A stretch of DNA of 64,000 nt from Phoma sp. XZ068. Lineage: Eukaryota > Ascomycota > Dothideomycetes > Pleosporales > Didymellaceae. The first letter of the stretch is position 1; the number at the start of each line of letters is the position of its first letter. The notes under the pieces are model-generated. The model worked only from the letters and a program-made list of their open reading frames with translations. It searched no databases and had not been told where the DNA came from. Where the stretch lies: NCBI GenBank assembly GCA_004835665.1, contig RBKR01000016.1, positions 558,001 through 622,000 of the forward strand, written 5' to 3'. A program made the position numbers and the translations under genes. Of the stretch, positions 10,944 to 22,484 are shown in pieces.

Positions 10944-13438
10944 TTAAACTCCATCATCATCACCAAACTACACCTCTCCCATACCAGACCCTCGCCCTAG
11001 CGGCTCCTCAAAGCATGGCCGGACCACGCCTTGACATGTTTGCATGACTGATACATTTCACTGTACATATTCACGACGCACCATGAGCTCCAGTTTTAGC
11101 GGGTCTCATATTTCTTGTTTTTCACAGCGGACCAAAAGGACAGCATTGGCTGGCGCATCGACTCTCGTTATTGGTAAATTTGTTGTCTAGTTTCCTATTT
11201 GTCATATGCACTGCCTTGCAAGGTGTTGCGCCTTGCACGCAATGTACTACTACCAGGCATTACGCCTCTTGTCAGCATTGCCTCCGATCATATTTCCTTT
11301 GTCGACGGTGTTGGGAAGCATACAAAGGGGCTCGTCCTTCGGTGCACGGTGTTCACTAGAGGGCGATGGAAATAATCGTAGATCACAAATACCCTGAATT
11401 GTTACAACATACCACCAACACTCTTTTCTGATTACATCTTGCATACAGCAATCTTAGTCTTTTGGCCCCATCGAACCACGCCGCGCAACAAAGTCACGCC
11501 ACAATTAATAATCTTTTTCCCACCTCCACACAACACGATGGTAATTTCGCGGCCACCCGCACAGCACACCCCTGCCAAATTGTCAACTTCCACAGCCATG
11601 TTCCCTCATCTTTCAGCATCGGCACTAAGCCCTGATTCCCCACCCGAGCAAGGCAGGGTGCTACGATGTTCGCACGATTACCAGGACGGCCTTTCTGGAC
11701 ATGGGCAAGGATGTAGATTGCCTGTGTCCGATCGCTGCGTTAGTGGCGGCGAATAGATGAGCCCGCCCGGCGGGGAAGGATGCTGTGAAACAGTTTCACG
11801 GAAACGGGAGTGTAGGGCTGTATTGCTTGCGTTTACTTTGCGGAGAGCGGGATCTGGATCTAAAAATTGGCAAAATGGGAGGAGTGATTGCCGGCAGGGG
11901 TGGGGGGAGCGGAACGGCGCTCGGGATGTCGTGAAACAATGTGTTTCTTTTGTTTGAATCAACGTCAAACTGAACGCAACATGATCGCGTGAGATCTAAG
12001 GAATCTGAAATCCGGTCGTTGTGGAGTTCGTGTGTGACATTCTGTTATCACGAGCTTTCGCCAGGTGTACCTTGCTTGTCACGGAACTCAATCCCCGCTG
12101 TACCAGTTTCTAACGGTCTCAAACGGTCTCCGAGCGCCTTTCAATAGTTTAGCCTCACGCTCATTTAAGCGTTTCGAGGAAGTCCTCTCGCTACAACTCA
12201 TTGTACGGTAGACAACTGACGGCAAGCTACCCTTCCTGAAGAATACTGAAACGCTTGTTAAAGGGTACTCAAACGGCTGCTTTCGACCCTGCGTTCTAAG
12301 CTATTGATTTACCCCAGGATTGAATTCAATACTGATGCTTGTTCATTGCAGCTCGGAGGCTGATACGAGACAATATCGATCGCCAGTCGCAATCAGCTAT
12401 GGCATGCATCGACACGCGACTCTTATGCTTTCTGCGTACGGGTTGGTTTGTTATTGTATGCCTAGCCTGTTAATGTTCGATGGATACCAGAGAGATTCCA
12501 ACGCATGGCATTGGAGAGTTGCTGCATCTGCCTACCGAAATATCATGTCACCCACGTGCGGCGATATTTGTGGTCTTGTTGAGCCTTTTTGCAGCATCTT
12601 CGTCTAAGTTGGAGAAATCAGATGCTCTTGCGCAGGAAGGAGTTTTGTAGTAGTCCATCCAAGGGTCAGTGTAAGTCGAAGTACAGGGATCTGCAACTTT
12701 GCATGGATTGAGATACTTCAGAAGCAGGCAGAAGCCAACAATGCTCTCTCACTGATTTACAGAGGCGGAACCAGGCAATATTTGCACTCGACCTTGTTAT
12801 CACTTGCAACGTGCTGGATGCAGCAGATGCAGGTGAAGAAGTCGCAAAATATGTCTTAATTCGTGACAGCATTAATTCTCTGACTTTAAGTCAGATTATC
12901 TTGTTGTAGTTGGCTGATAGATGAGCTGAGAAGTAAGAGTCTCTCTTGAGGTACTCTTCGCAAGGAAGCCACTATCTGGTAGGTAAGGATGCTGCTTGAC
13001 AGATAACTCAGGTGCGTGCATAGCTTCCATAGCGGGGCGTACTGTCAGCGTCAGGGCCATATGATCGAAACCAGGATCAGCAAGTTTGGCACATCGAATT
13101 TGGTCAGCCAGAATTTTATTATGGTGCTTAGGGGTTGCATGCAGCATCGTGTAAGGTTGATGGCTGCATTACCAGATAATCGAGCCAACCACTAGGCGGT
13201 CGCGCTTGCCAATTCTTGCGCGGCTACGTCATCACCCACCACTATCACGGCCACCGTCCACATGTCGCCACGGCAAAGATCCAAGCCACGTCCTGTCATC
13301 CAGACCTTAAAGCATAGACTTTACACATCTACAGCCCTTTCCATTCATATTTCCCATTGTAATACATCGCGTTGATCCTACACATCATATCCGAGACTTC
13401 CGTCTCGTTAGTTGTATTGCAAATTTGAAGCTTCAAAC
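10944..13438. other. Intergenic region between the CRIB gene and the lipase gene
   Basis: About 2.5 kb with only short chance frames (none over 105 codons, none with motifs). It holds the 3' flank of the CRIB gene, a pair of perfect inverted repeats at 11762-11799, a run of AT-rich sequence at 12300-13150, and the promoter and leader of the downstream gene. CT-rich sequence at 13320-13400 probably belongs to the 5' leader. Confidence 0.5.
11762..11799. repeat. Two adjacent perfect inverted repeats
   Basis: CCCGCC-C-GGCGGG at 11762-11774, then GTGAAAC-A-GTTTCAC at 11785-11799. Both have single-base centres. They could be binding sites for dimeric regulators or short hairpins; no nearby gene start explains them. 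Confidence 0.5.
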
Positions 13439-15043
13439 ATGGTTTTCGGTCTGAGCCGGTTAACGCCGCGGCGCATCATCTTTTTTACATCGGCATCGAT
13501 ACTGTTCTGGATATTCGTGATTGGGTTAACACCGATCACATCACCACTACCTCCTTACACAGGCCCACACGAGGTCGGCATTCTGGATGTGGAGGCCGAG
13601 GTACAGAAGCGCGTTATCCGCGAAGCAACATTAAAAGAGACGGGAAAGAATCCTTTCGAGCTGTCAACTTTGGCTGTCACATTATATTACCCTTCCTCTT
13701 TGCCTAACGCTCCTCCTTCGAAACGACCTTGGGCGCGTCCTTGGCTTCCACAACCGGTATCTTTAATCGGCCAGGGGTATGCACGCCTTGCTGGTGTGTC
13801 GTTCTTGAGTCCGGTCTTTACCTTTGCACTATGGGCACTTGGTTCTTCGACTGTCATCCCAGGTGTTGTCGATGCGCCAATTCTCACCGGCTCCGAGAAG
13901 GTGCTTGCTGAAGAAGGTGCAGGCGCTGGCGGCTTTGACGAGGTCTTGGAAGATGCAGAACAGGAACACATCGAGCTGAAGAGGGACGAGGGATTCGGGA
14001 CACTACCTTGTGTTGTCTTCACGCACGGTATGGCTGGTATGAGCCAAAGCTACTCGCACTATCTAGGTAGCATTGCCAGTCACGGCTACCTTGTCGCGGC
14101 AGTTGAGCATCGCGACGGAAGTGGGCCGGGTACCATCGTCCACTATCCCAATGAGACAGAGTGGCGAGTTTGGCACATGAAGCTAAAGGATCTTGAGTAC
14201 GTTTACACATGCATGACAGGTAGCTTCATTAACTGACCACCATCAGACCTAACCCTGCGATGACCGACCTCGATTTAAAAGAAGCCCAACTTGCTTTCCG
14301 TGAAGCTGAGATTGCTGAGACCATCAAGCTCTTTGCGCAACTCAACGATGGCGAGGCACCAGTTGTCAACCTGAAGCCCGATTCTCCTCGTGAGGCTCTT
14401 CCCGGCTTCAAGAATCGCCTTGACATGTCAGCTGTTACAGTCGCTGGGCACTCCTATGGTGCAACTGGTGTCTTGCAAGCGCTGAAATCTGCTGAAACCA
14501 AAGATTTAAACCTCAATGGAGGCATTGCATTGGACCCGGGCAAAGGCTCAGGGCCGCTGAATAAAAAGATCGACGTTCCCCTGCTGGTCATGCAGAGTGG
14601 AGAGTGGACCGAGAAGCAGACTGAATTCTACGGACAAGGCTGGCACTTTGACGTTGTGAAGAAAATTGTTGAAAATGTCACAAGTGGTTGGATGATGACC
14701 TTGAGTGAGTAACTAAGCATCATTCACTGAGAAACTGACGTTCTGACCACCTGCAGCCGGCACTGCCCACCCATCGTGCACCGATGCGCCTTTGATTGTC
14801 CCTTGGATCATGAAGCTGGTCACTGGAACTACCCTCGAATCGAGAACTGCGCTGCGCGAGTACATTGACGTGTCAGTCCAATTCTTGAGGTACTTGAAGA
14901 CGGGGGGGAAGAAGGGTATCCTTGCAAGCGACGTCACCAGTTCTGCAGGTCCGTTGGGAGATGCTGACAAGCGTGGGCAAGTAAAGGGACAGTTTGGCGC
15001 AAATTGGGAAGTCCACGTCGTCCCGAAGTCAAAATCCGAGTAG
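13439..15043 (+). CDS. Platelet-activating factor acetylhydrolase-like phospholipase (isoform II family)
   Basis: Ser-hydrolase of the PAF-AH/lipoprotein-associated phospholipase A2 family, which cleaves short or oxidised sn-2 acyl groups from phospholipids. Exons 13439-14196, 14247-14704 and 14757-15043 (introns of 50 and 52 bases) give 500 residues. An N-terminal hydrophobic segment (about residues 12-33) acts as a signal anchor or signal peptide. Family landmarks are PYTGPHEVG, the oxyanion-region VVFTHGMAGMSQSYSHY, VAAVEHRDGSG, the nucleophile elbow GHSYGA (Ser near residue 333), ALDPGKG with the likely catalytic Asp, and GTAHPSCTD with the likely His. The elbow has Ala where GHSFGG is usual, a tolerated change. 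The start at 13439 (CAAACATGG) is preferred over 13412 because it has better context. Confidence 0.88.
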
Positions 15044-15653
15044 ATACATCAGCCTAATGAATAAATGATTGGAGCCTGGCAAGGCGCACTTCAGGCGAAT
15101 TGCGATGAACATCTGTGACACAGCCGTAACGTGCAAGTGGGGAAGGTCAAATATCCATGCAGCTCACGAGGAACTTCGCATCTAGACAGCTCACAATCGC
15201 AGCAACCGCAGACTTGAGAAGGAAAAGAGAACCTTGATCATGACGATATCTTCAATTCCAGGTACGATTTGCTGTCTAGGCCGCAAGTCGCCTAAACTGT
15301 TGACCAACGTGGTTCTAAAATTATCGATAGCGTGGGTGACCCTTGCCGTTGCGCGGGGAGGCGTGAGCTAGCCGTAGTGAGGCTGAGTGCGCTGCGACTT
15401 TCCTTCAGCTGCAATGTCAGAAACACACTCCTGAGCAATTCTGCCTCTCTCTTATACTTGTTGAGAGTTCCGTTGCACACTGCGAACTCTGCTGCAGCCG
15501 AATTCGGACACAAATCTGCCTGCTACGCCGACTGCGACAACGAACTTCATCCGACCGCACCGGTAGGGCTGAGCCGCGTAAACACAGCACACTTTCGCCC
15601 ATTGTCCATAACAACGCACCTCCAGCGCCTTCCGAAAGGCCTTCGAAGCCACG
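15044..15653. other. Intergenic region before the MARVEL gene
   Basis: About 600 bases containing the 3' end of the lipase transcript and the promoter of the next gene. A plus-strand frame at 15332-16027 is open but follows no splice-supported reading and overlaps the MARVEL gene out of frame, so I treat it as chance. Confidence 0.45.
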
Positions 15654-16808
15654 ATGCCTATTGGGCGGATACCACAAAGCTATATCCAGAAATGCAAGAT
15701 CTCGTTGCACTTCTTGCAAGTCATTTTCATCTTCGTAGCGGGATGCCTGACGATTGCTGTTTTGACGAAGGATGGGACGGTCGGCGGTCCGACGAAGTAT
15801 TACTTTGCCATGGTGAGTACAGATACCGGAGTCTGATACCTCAGATTGGAAGGAAGACCTGCAATACTCGCAATGTGAGGGCAAGGCTAATGCACCTTCG
15901 CAGTGCTTCCTTAGTATACCGGCGATTATCTACCTCGTTATGGTGCCCATGTGGAGTCGAACCAAGAAGTTCGCGAACGCATATGCTTTCCTTGGGGTCG
16001 ACATACTATACACAAGTAAGTATATAACCAGCCCTTGGGCGATGCAAGACTGACAGCGGGGCAGTCCTGTGGTTCGCAGCCTTCGTCGCACTCGCGATGT
16101 GGAACTCGACAGGTATCAAAGAAGGCGCCAAAGAGAAGAACATCGGCGATGATGACCGCAACTGCACTACATTCAAGTATGGCAGTGAAACAATGTGCAA
16201 AATCAGCAAGGGTGCAGTCGGCGTTGGTGTTATGGTTTTGTAAGCACTTTGTACTTGGTCACTGCAACACTGCGATACTAACAGTACATCGCAGCATCTT
16301 CTTCGCCTTGACGAGCGCAATCTCTGGCTACTACATGCACAAATTTCTCCGAGACGGCGTCCTCCCCTACGAATCCAAAGAACAAAACCCCTACTATGCG
16401 AGTGGCGACAACAGCAAAGACAACGCGTGGTCTACCGAGATCGAGACACACGACGATGACGACGATAGACATACCGAGCGCGGCGGTAATCAAGAGGAAG
16501 ACGAGTATGCACTCTTGCACTCGACGGAGACAGATCAGGGCAGACATCCAGGTCGGCCGCTGAGCTGGGGCGAAGACAGGAACGGCGAGCCATATGACAG
16601 ACCCACCGGTTATGCAGACTACAGGGATAGTACGAATGCGTACGGCACAGATGCCCTGTCGCCTGGAGGCTATACACTTGGTGGTGGTGGCTACGAAGAG
16701 TACCGACGGGAGGCCGGCGCAAGTGTTGGGCCAGGAGGAGATAGGGCGCCTAGCCGTGCCAGTCACGGTGGGAGCGGCTATAGCTTCGGTGGAACGAATA
16801 ACGTATAA
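15654..16808 (+). CDS. MARVEL-like four-helix membrane protein
   Basis: Exons 15654-15812, 15904-16015, 16065-16239 and 16295-16808 give 319 residues. Four hydrophobic segments are visible: around residues 16-37 (HFLQVIFIFVAGCLTIAVL), 54-69 (CFLSIPAIIYLVMVPM), 78-105 (ending AAFVALAMW) and 138-165 (VGVGVMVFIFFALTSAISGY). A short loop with paired Cys lies between helices 3 and 4. The cytoplasmic tail is hydrophilic with DDDDD, Gly-rich and Tyr-containing stretches. This matches fungal MARVEL-domain proteins, which sit in membrane microdomains or secretory membranes. A precise role is not known. Splice sites are all standard (GTGAGT, GTAAGT, GTAAGC). Confidence 0.8.
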
Positions 16809-18080
16809 GATGAGTTTAAGGAAAGAAAGAAGGAAGTTGTACCGCCTTTCGATTTTGACGGGGGCGAAGTTGTTTTTGAGCGTTTCCGTAAGCATACAAT
16901 CTGGCTTCAGGGTCTGGAAGCCATGGGCTTTCCAGACGCCGTTTGTCTTGAGCATTTAGCGACGCCAGCATCGAGCAGAACTACACTTGCTCTTCGAAGA
17001 ACATCCCCCCGGGTGTAATTGTGACCTTTGTATGATGGAATGTGATGAGTATACTTTTGCCGATTTTGCCGGGCATTGTCCGGAAAGAGCTATTGAAGCT
17101 GAGCATGTCTTGCAGGTGACCTATGCCTTTCTGTAACCTAAGCTGTAATGATGAGTATACAAATAACATTCGATTCTGCGGGTTTGTTAAGAACAGGCTC
17201 GCCAAGGATTACACAGGAGGGAGTCTCGATGGGATGTTGAGTTGCTCAGTAATCCAAATTGCGGTAACGTGCTTCCGCAACGGAAGTATAGCTCCACACG
17301 GAATTTTTGCGATCAGCCGGCTTAGTTACCAATAACTTGGAGCGGTGTGTTGTCCAACGATTGTGAGTCTGCAATCCACCAAAAATGCGCGTTTGATGCA
17401 ACATAATACTGTGCTCGGGTTCGCTCTCGCTCTCTAGGAGCCCTTGGGACACAGCTCGTGGCACTTCAACGACATGTGTGCTTGTAAGAATATATCAAAT
17501 CAGCTTCTGTCGAAAAGTGTAGTTGAAAGCGTTCGTAATATATCAGAACCGAATCTAATCCCAGTGCATGCAGACAAACCAAGCTGTCGCATTGTCCTCG
17601 TGAGGTTCCAAGATCTGAGTGGAAACAAGAACGAGAGGGAAGCGAGGCCAAAAACGGTATAATGCGCTAGTCGGTCGAGCCTCGGCTGCTCTCCACCCGG
17701 CTACTCCGCGGCATTGATCGACACACAGCAACCTCGACATTACCTCTGGTATAGTAACCACAAAAGACATTGTGACCATCGGAATCGCACCCTTGGAATA
17801 TTATATCTAATCTGTATCACCTACAAATGCGTTTGCAGGCATTCGTCAAATTGGAATAATAACCGACGGCCATCCATGTCCGGCCGTAGTCCATACTAAT
17901 CATTGTCATCATCCTTGCTCCACTCCAGCTGTTTTGTAATCACGCTTTTATTTTGTCCAACGAAGCCCTGTGTCTGCAACTATCATGCATAGTGCGCAGT
18001 GCTCTCACAATCTACATGTGCATTCGTCCAACCCTTGCGCTGAAAAGGTATCTTGACCGATTTTCATACCGCTCGCCAAC
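16809..18080. other. Intergenic region between the MARVEL and glutathione transferase genes
   Basis: About 1.27 kb with no convincing frame on either strand (the longest is under 80 codons). It contains the 3' flank of the MARVEL gene and the promoter of the transferase. No RNA gene was recognised. Confidence 0.5.
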
Positions 18081-19225
18081 ATGACTGCCTCCAAAGTAAG
18101 TACTACATGAAGCTCTGTGGTTCGCTGAGTTAATAAGACACGCCATACTAACGTTGCTGATGCAGCTTCGTTCCGGCCAGCCTCTTTGCTCGAAAAGCCC
18201 TTACGGTGGAATGCCCTCGAAATTCAGAAATACGATCCCATCAGAGCATTTCCCCGCGGAGAAGGGTAGATATGTGCTATATGTCAATACGGTATGTCCG
18301 TGGGCTCATAGAACAATAATTGTCCGGGCCTTGAAAGGCTTGGAAGATATAATACAGGTTGTTGAGGTGGATGCGAGAGATCCGGTACATGGCTGGTACT
18401 TTTCCGGACATCGGGGTCCAGCATGTGACCCAACCTATGGCTTCCGATGGCTCAAAGAGCTGTACTTGGAAGCAGAACCCAGCTATACAGGAAGAATTAC
18501 GATTCCTGTGCTATGGGACAATCATCGAGGTCTGTCCTGATCCGAGCCGAACCTGCCGCTGGAGTCCACGTAAGCTAACGGAATGCAGGGACGATTGTGA
18601 ACAATGAGAGTGCAGACATTACACGTATAATGATCAGTGCATTTGATCACCTACTACCGCCTGAGAGGCGCGAAGCTAATAAGGGGTCTGCTGCCCTTGT
18701 ACCCGAACACTTGCAAGACAAGATCGATGATCTCAACGCCTGGGTCTACGACACTGTCAACAATGGTGTCTACAAAATTGGGTTTGCCACGTCGCAGGTC
18801 GCATACGACCAACACATCACCAAACTTTTCCAATCGCTCGACCGATTGGAATACCATCTGTCGGAGCCGGGGCAACATCCTTATCTCTTTGGCGAACATA
18901 TCACCGAAGCTGATGTTCGTCTCTTCACCACCCTCATCCGTTTCGATGTTGCATATTACGCGCTCTTCAAATGCAACATCAAAATGATCCGGTTAGACTA
19001 CCCGCATCTGCATGAGTGGCTGAGACGACTCTATTGGGACGAGAGTTCCGAAACATCTGGCGGAGTGTTCAGGAAGACCACCGAATTTGATGTTGTAAGT
19101 ACGACTTTGATAACGGTTAGATATGGAAGTGCTAACTTTGTCAGATTAAGCGCGGTTATGCATCAGTAACACTTGGAAATGGCGTTGTACCTGCTGGACC
19201 AGTACCGCATATCCTGCCTTTGTGA
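18081..19225 (+). CDS. ECM4-type (omega/Xi class) glutathione transferase, S-glutathionyl-hydroquinone reductase family
   Basis: Exons 18081-18095, 18166-18529, 18589-19094 and 19145-19225 give 321 residues. The first exon is only 15 bases and encodes MTASK. The catalytic Cys lies in NTVCPWAHRTIIV, diagnostic for this class, which reduces glutathionyl-quinones or glutathionylated substrates through a Cys rather than a Tyr/Ser. Other landmarks are GWYFSG, ITIPVLWD, the glutathione-binding IVNNESADI, and a C-terminal all-helical domain with HPYLFGEHITEADVRLFTTL. The end IKRGYASV also fits the family. Intron 2 uses a GTCTGT donor (18530), less common than GTAAGT/GTGAGT, but it restores the conserved DNHRGTIVNNES reading exactly. 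Probably cytosolic. Confidence 0.88.
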
Positions 19226-19493
19226 GCAGCAACCCAAGTTGATGTCCTACTTTCAGTAATTATTTTTTTTTTGAAATCTTGTCTTAAAATTAAACTGCAG
19301 GGCAATGAGCCTCCCGTGAACCTAGCTGCTGATCACTTGAATCTGTCGCTTATGTATTGGCCTTTTAAGCGAAGCCAGGAACCGGCCATCTGAGGGATAA
19401 GAACAGGCAGTCACCGAGAGGATGACGCCTCATGATCATTAAGTCCAATTTATACCCCTCTCATTATCTGCAGAATAAATCATAATAATCGGT

Positions 19494-20014
19494 ATGCCTC
19501 GTGCTATTTACCTGCTTATCTTTAATTCTCGACTCTTTCCCGCCCATTGGGCCTTGTGGATTCCATCACTTGACTGCCCAACCGTCGGAAAGATGCTTAA
19601 CGCTGCTGGGGATGCAGCGAACGGATTTGACATCAGCTTTGAACGCAACTATGACCTCGGTACTATCACTACTGGACATCAAGTTCTGCCGCTGGCCCAA
19701 ATGCCTGATCATTACGTGGCTGATGTCAAAGGGGATGGCAGTCAATCGGCGGATCAAACAGCGCACGACTATATTGAGGAAGTCGCGCTCAGCGTTCCTG
19801 CACCAGCCCCAAGCTTGATTTCAGCTCGGTCTCAGGTCCGTAGTGCTTCTTCCTTCAAGATCTTTGCTAATGTTTTGCGTTATAGGGACCAAGATACCGG
19901 GTAGAAATCCAGAATTGTCAAACTTGGGTACGAGCAGTGGTGGCTACACTTGTACAGAATGGATCAATGGATCAGTCAGCCTTGCAAGTTGTCGATAGCG
20001 CACCCAAGAACTAA
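19494..20014 (+). CDS. Small fungal protein with HWAL and NCQTW motifs (possible permuted papain-like fold)
   Basis: Exons 19494-19835 and 19886-20014 (50-base intron, donor GTCCGT, acceptor TATAG) give 156 residues. The N-terminus IYLLIFNSRLFPAHWALWIP is a short strand-rich segment carrying a His. The middle has GFDISFERNYDL and YVADVKGDGS. The C-terminal exon has VEIQNCQTWVRAVV with an invariant-looking Cys. The order His then Cys, and the NCxxW context, resemble LRAT/NlpC-P60-type permuted papain-like proteins and some uncharacterised fungal families. Membership is inferred from motif layout only. No signal peptide is obvious. Splicing is required to reach the NCQTW motif; unspliced, the frame stops soon after the donor. 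Confidence 0.72.
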
Positions 20015-20699
20015 GTGGCGATTACAATGAGCTTGTTATGATTGCCTCTTCGATTTAGTCTTACCGGCCTGACCACTCAAACAGAAGAGCAAGGGGCAAC
20101 ATGCAAGTGCATAGTCTATCGTGTTTACTTTCTCAAAATAACCCAGAATTTAGAATTTGAAGCTGCCGAAGGTGCTCTTTATGAAGAGTTTGAGACCATA
20201 TCATTGTATCTATTTGAAGGTTATGGTGCTCATCTACCTTTGTGTGGCTATGCAGATGGTACATTTTGCATCAAGCTTTCTCTCAAATGCATTTCAATGG
20301 ATCGGTCTCAGCAGGTAACACGCAACGCCTTTAGATAAAGACGTCTGGGAGCTTAAAAGTGATTTTAGACTTCTAAGAAGGTTTAGACAAAGGGTAGCTA
20401 CAGAATACAAACATCTACGAGGTTGCATTCTGTTTGATTGTAATAATGTAGCAATGTAGGTTGCTTTAGGAACACTTCCATCCTCTGGCAATTTTACTGC
20501 ACGAAAGGTACGAAAGATAGGGTGAGATACTTTCAAAATGCAAAAGTTGTTCTACAATGCTGCACTGGCTGTAATAACCCAAGATATAGTAATAAACTCA
20601 TCTGAACAGCACCGCCTGCACTCTTCTGGTTATCAATGGTAATTTTTCCCCTGCCCTGAATCATCCTTATATTTAGCAGATTGCCAAAGTCCCAAGCTG

Positions 20700-21620
20700 C
20701 GGTGAAAACACGCTACAGGTGCCAAGATAGAAAGCCACCAGGGCTGCGGCTGACTCTTCATGCTCAACGAGCAAAGAGTTGGCCCAGTAATTTCAACAAT
20801 CGTGGCGATCCAGTATGAGGGGCATATGCTTGGCCTCCCATTCCTTGCCAATCGGCGAGGTACAACGAGCCTTGCAATATTACCAAGACAGGATACCAAG
20901 CAGCTTGTTGCCAATCAATAGTTGCAAAAACGAGTGGATCACCTATATGGAGATTGGTCCGTGGTTTTGAAATAATTACAACATAAAATCACAACCCCCC
21001 CCCCCCCTGGCGTGCTACGGTAGACTCTTATGATAAGATGGTATCGCTGCGGTGCAGGTCTGCGTGTATGAACACAACTGGAACTTCGTCTGGGAAAAAA
21101 GAGCGATATGGATGTGGTAGCGTGTCCTGGTCATCCTGAGATGGGCCGTTTGCTGAAGTAAACCAGTCATGGAAATCGGAGACGCTAGAGAAAGGACTGG
21201 CTGTTGGAGGATTAGTGTTTCTGAAAACGACGGCTAATAGCGGTCGCTTGCCAACATGGCCTAGAAACATCTTTGATTAGATATAGTAAGACAACAGATG
21301 CGATTGAAATCCGATCTTTGCGGTGGGTCTGAGTGTTAACATACCAATGTAGAGAGGCGAAGCTTCGTGCTTGAGACTGCGCCATGCACCTATCATATGG
21401 CGCAATTATTGACAAGTTGCCAGTCTATCAACCTCAACTAACGTCTCCCAGGTTTTGTCGAGGGTAATGCCATCAACTAATTCCATCTATATGAATACGT
21501 GCTCATTATATTTTACACCGCCCGAACAAACTCCGGAGGGGTCCTGTGTATGAAGAGGATGCATTGGTCCTCGGCTTCTGTTACCTCTGTTCCGGATCTA
21601 GTTGCTTTACCGACAAACCC
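20700..21620 (-). pseudogene. Decayed aminoglycoside-phosphotransferase (APH)-family gene
   Basis: Conserved pieces of a fungal APH-like kinase occur in order on the minus strand but not in one frame. At about 21620-21530 is GFVGKATRSGTEVTEAEDQ. From 21486 is MELVDGITLDKTWETL, then an in-frame TAA, then LRHMIGAWRSLKHEASPLYIG. A still-intact GTATGT...TTTCTAG intron leads to HVGKRPLLAVVFRN and SDFHDWF. VVFIHADLHRSD follows (the HGDLH-like catalytic loop), then a TAA near 21030. A 13-C run (20995-21007) precedes FATIDWQQAAWYP (the IDW metal-binding region). After a frameshift come YCKARCTSPIGKEWEAK and LILDRHDC, each interrupted by stops. At least four stops and two frameshifts make it non-functional. 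The retained intron argues for origin from a real gene rather than a processed copy. Confidence 0.8.
20995..21007. repeat. 13-base C homopolymer
   Basis: An uninterrupted run of 13 C on the plus strand (G on the sense strand of the APH pseudogene), directly after its truncated catalytic loop. Its length may vary between isolates or reads. Confidence 0.8.
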
Positions 21621-22484
21621 ATGCTGGGGAAACTCATAAGTGGAAGTTGAGTTCGAGTGTTGCCCTGTGGTTCGTTGATCGACTCGCGATTTCATGTACC
21701 TCAGTTTGAGATGGCAAAGAGTTCGATGCGTTACCCACGGGTGGGTCCTCGAAAAATGACGAGTCGTGGCACATGACCTCATTGGTGGATGGTATTGGTT
21801 CAAGCCCAGTCGCCCCCGAGATGAAGACTTGACCTGAATTTCTGAGGGGCTCCGTAGTTGAAAGTTTGATATCCTCTCCACAGACGGGGTTTCCTGGACA
21901 CTCTGGGTTGCGGAGCTGGAGAAAGGAGACCAAGAGTCGATAGCCAGAGCGGCGCTCGCGCTAAGCATTGAATCAGATACGTTAAGTAAGATGTTAAATG
22001 CTACCACATCATCTACGCGCAAGTGCTTTACACGGGTTTCTAAAGTTTGCGTTTTTCAGTACTCAAGTACAGCCGCGTAAATGGAAACAGGTAAATGAAA
22101 GATAAGCTATATAGAACAGTAGACTGAAATATTATTTTATGCTCGACGATAGAAAATTGGAAACAAGCTACCTCGTCCGCTCTGCTATCTCTATGCTGAT
22201 GCTGCAATGTTTCCTGTTTCCTGGAACGGGAACCTCTTTCTGCGAATCAGGTGCTAGTGTCAGCCCACTACTCTCACTCATAGATAGTCCTTTTTAATGA
22301 ACCATTCGCATAGAACAGAAACCGAACCGTGAATCTGTCCGGAGTGTTGAATTTGTAATATTTTGTAAAGAAATGCAAACAGAATCAGGAAATGTCGTGA
22401 GGCCAGCTGATTATTGAGTTTTGAATCTGCCTCTTGATTGCGCGCAGCATCGCCAGCTCTGTATCTGCACATTATATCTGTAAG
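21621..22484. other. Region between the APH and HET pseudogenes
   Basis: Minus-strand frames reach up to about 22022 but show no recognised motif upstream of the APH fragment. The sequence is AT-rich around 22060-22300. It probably holds decayed flanks of the two pseudogenes. Confidence 0.4.

Noticed and set aside
15332..16027. 231-codon plus-strand open frame
   Set aside because: Overlaps the well-supported MARVEL gene in another frame and shows no motif.
17640..17710. Possible tRNA-like sequence (GGTCGAGCCTCGG near 17668)
   Set aside because: No matching A box, acceptor stem or anticodon arm could be drawn.
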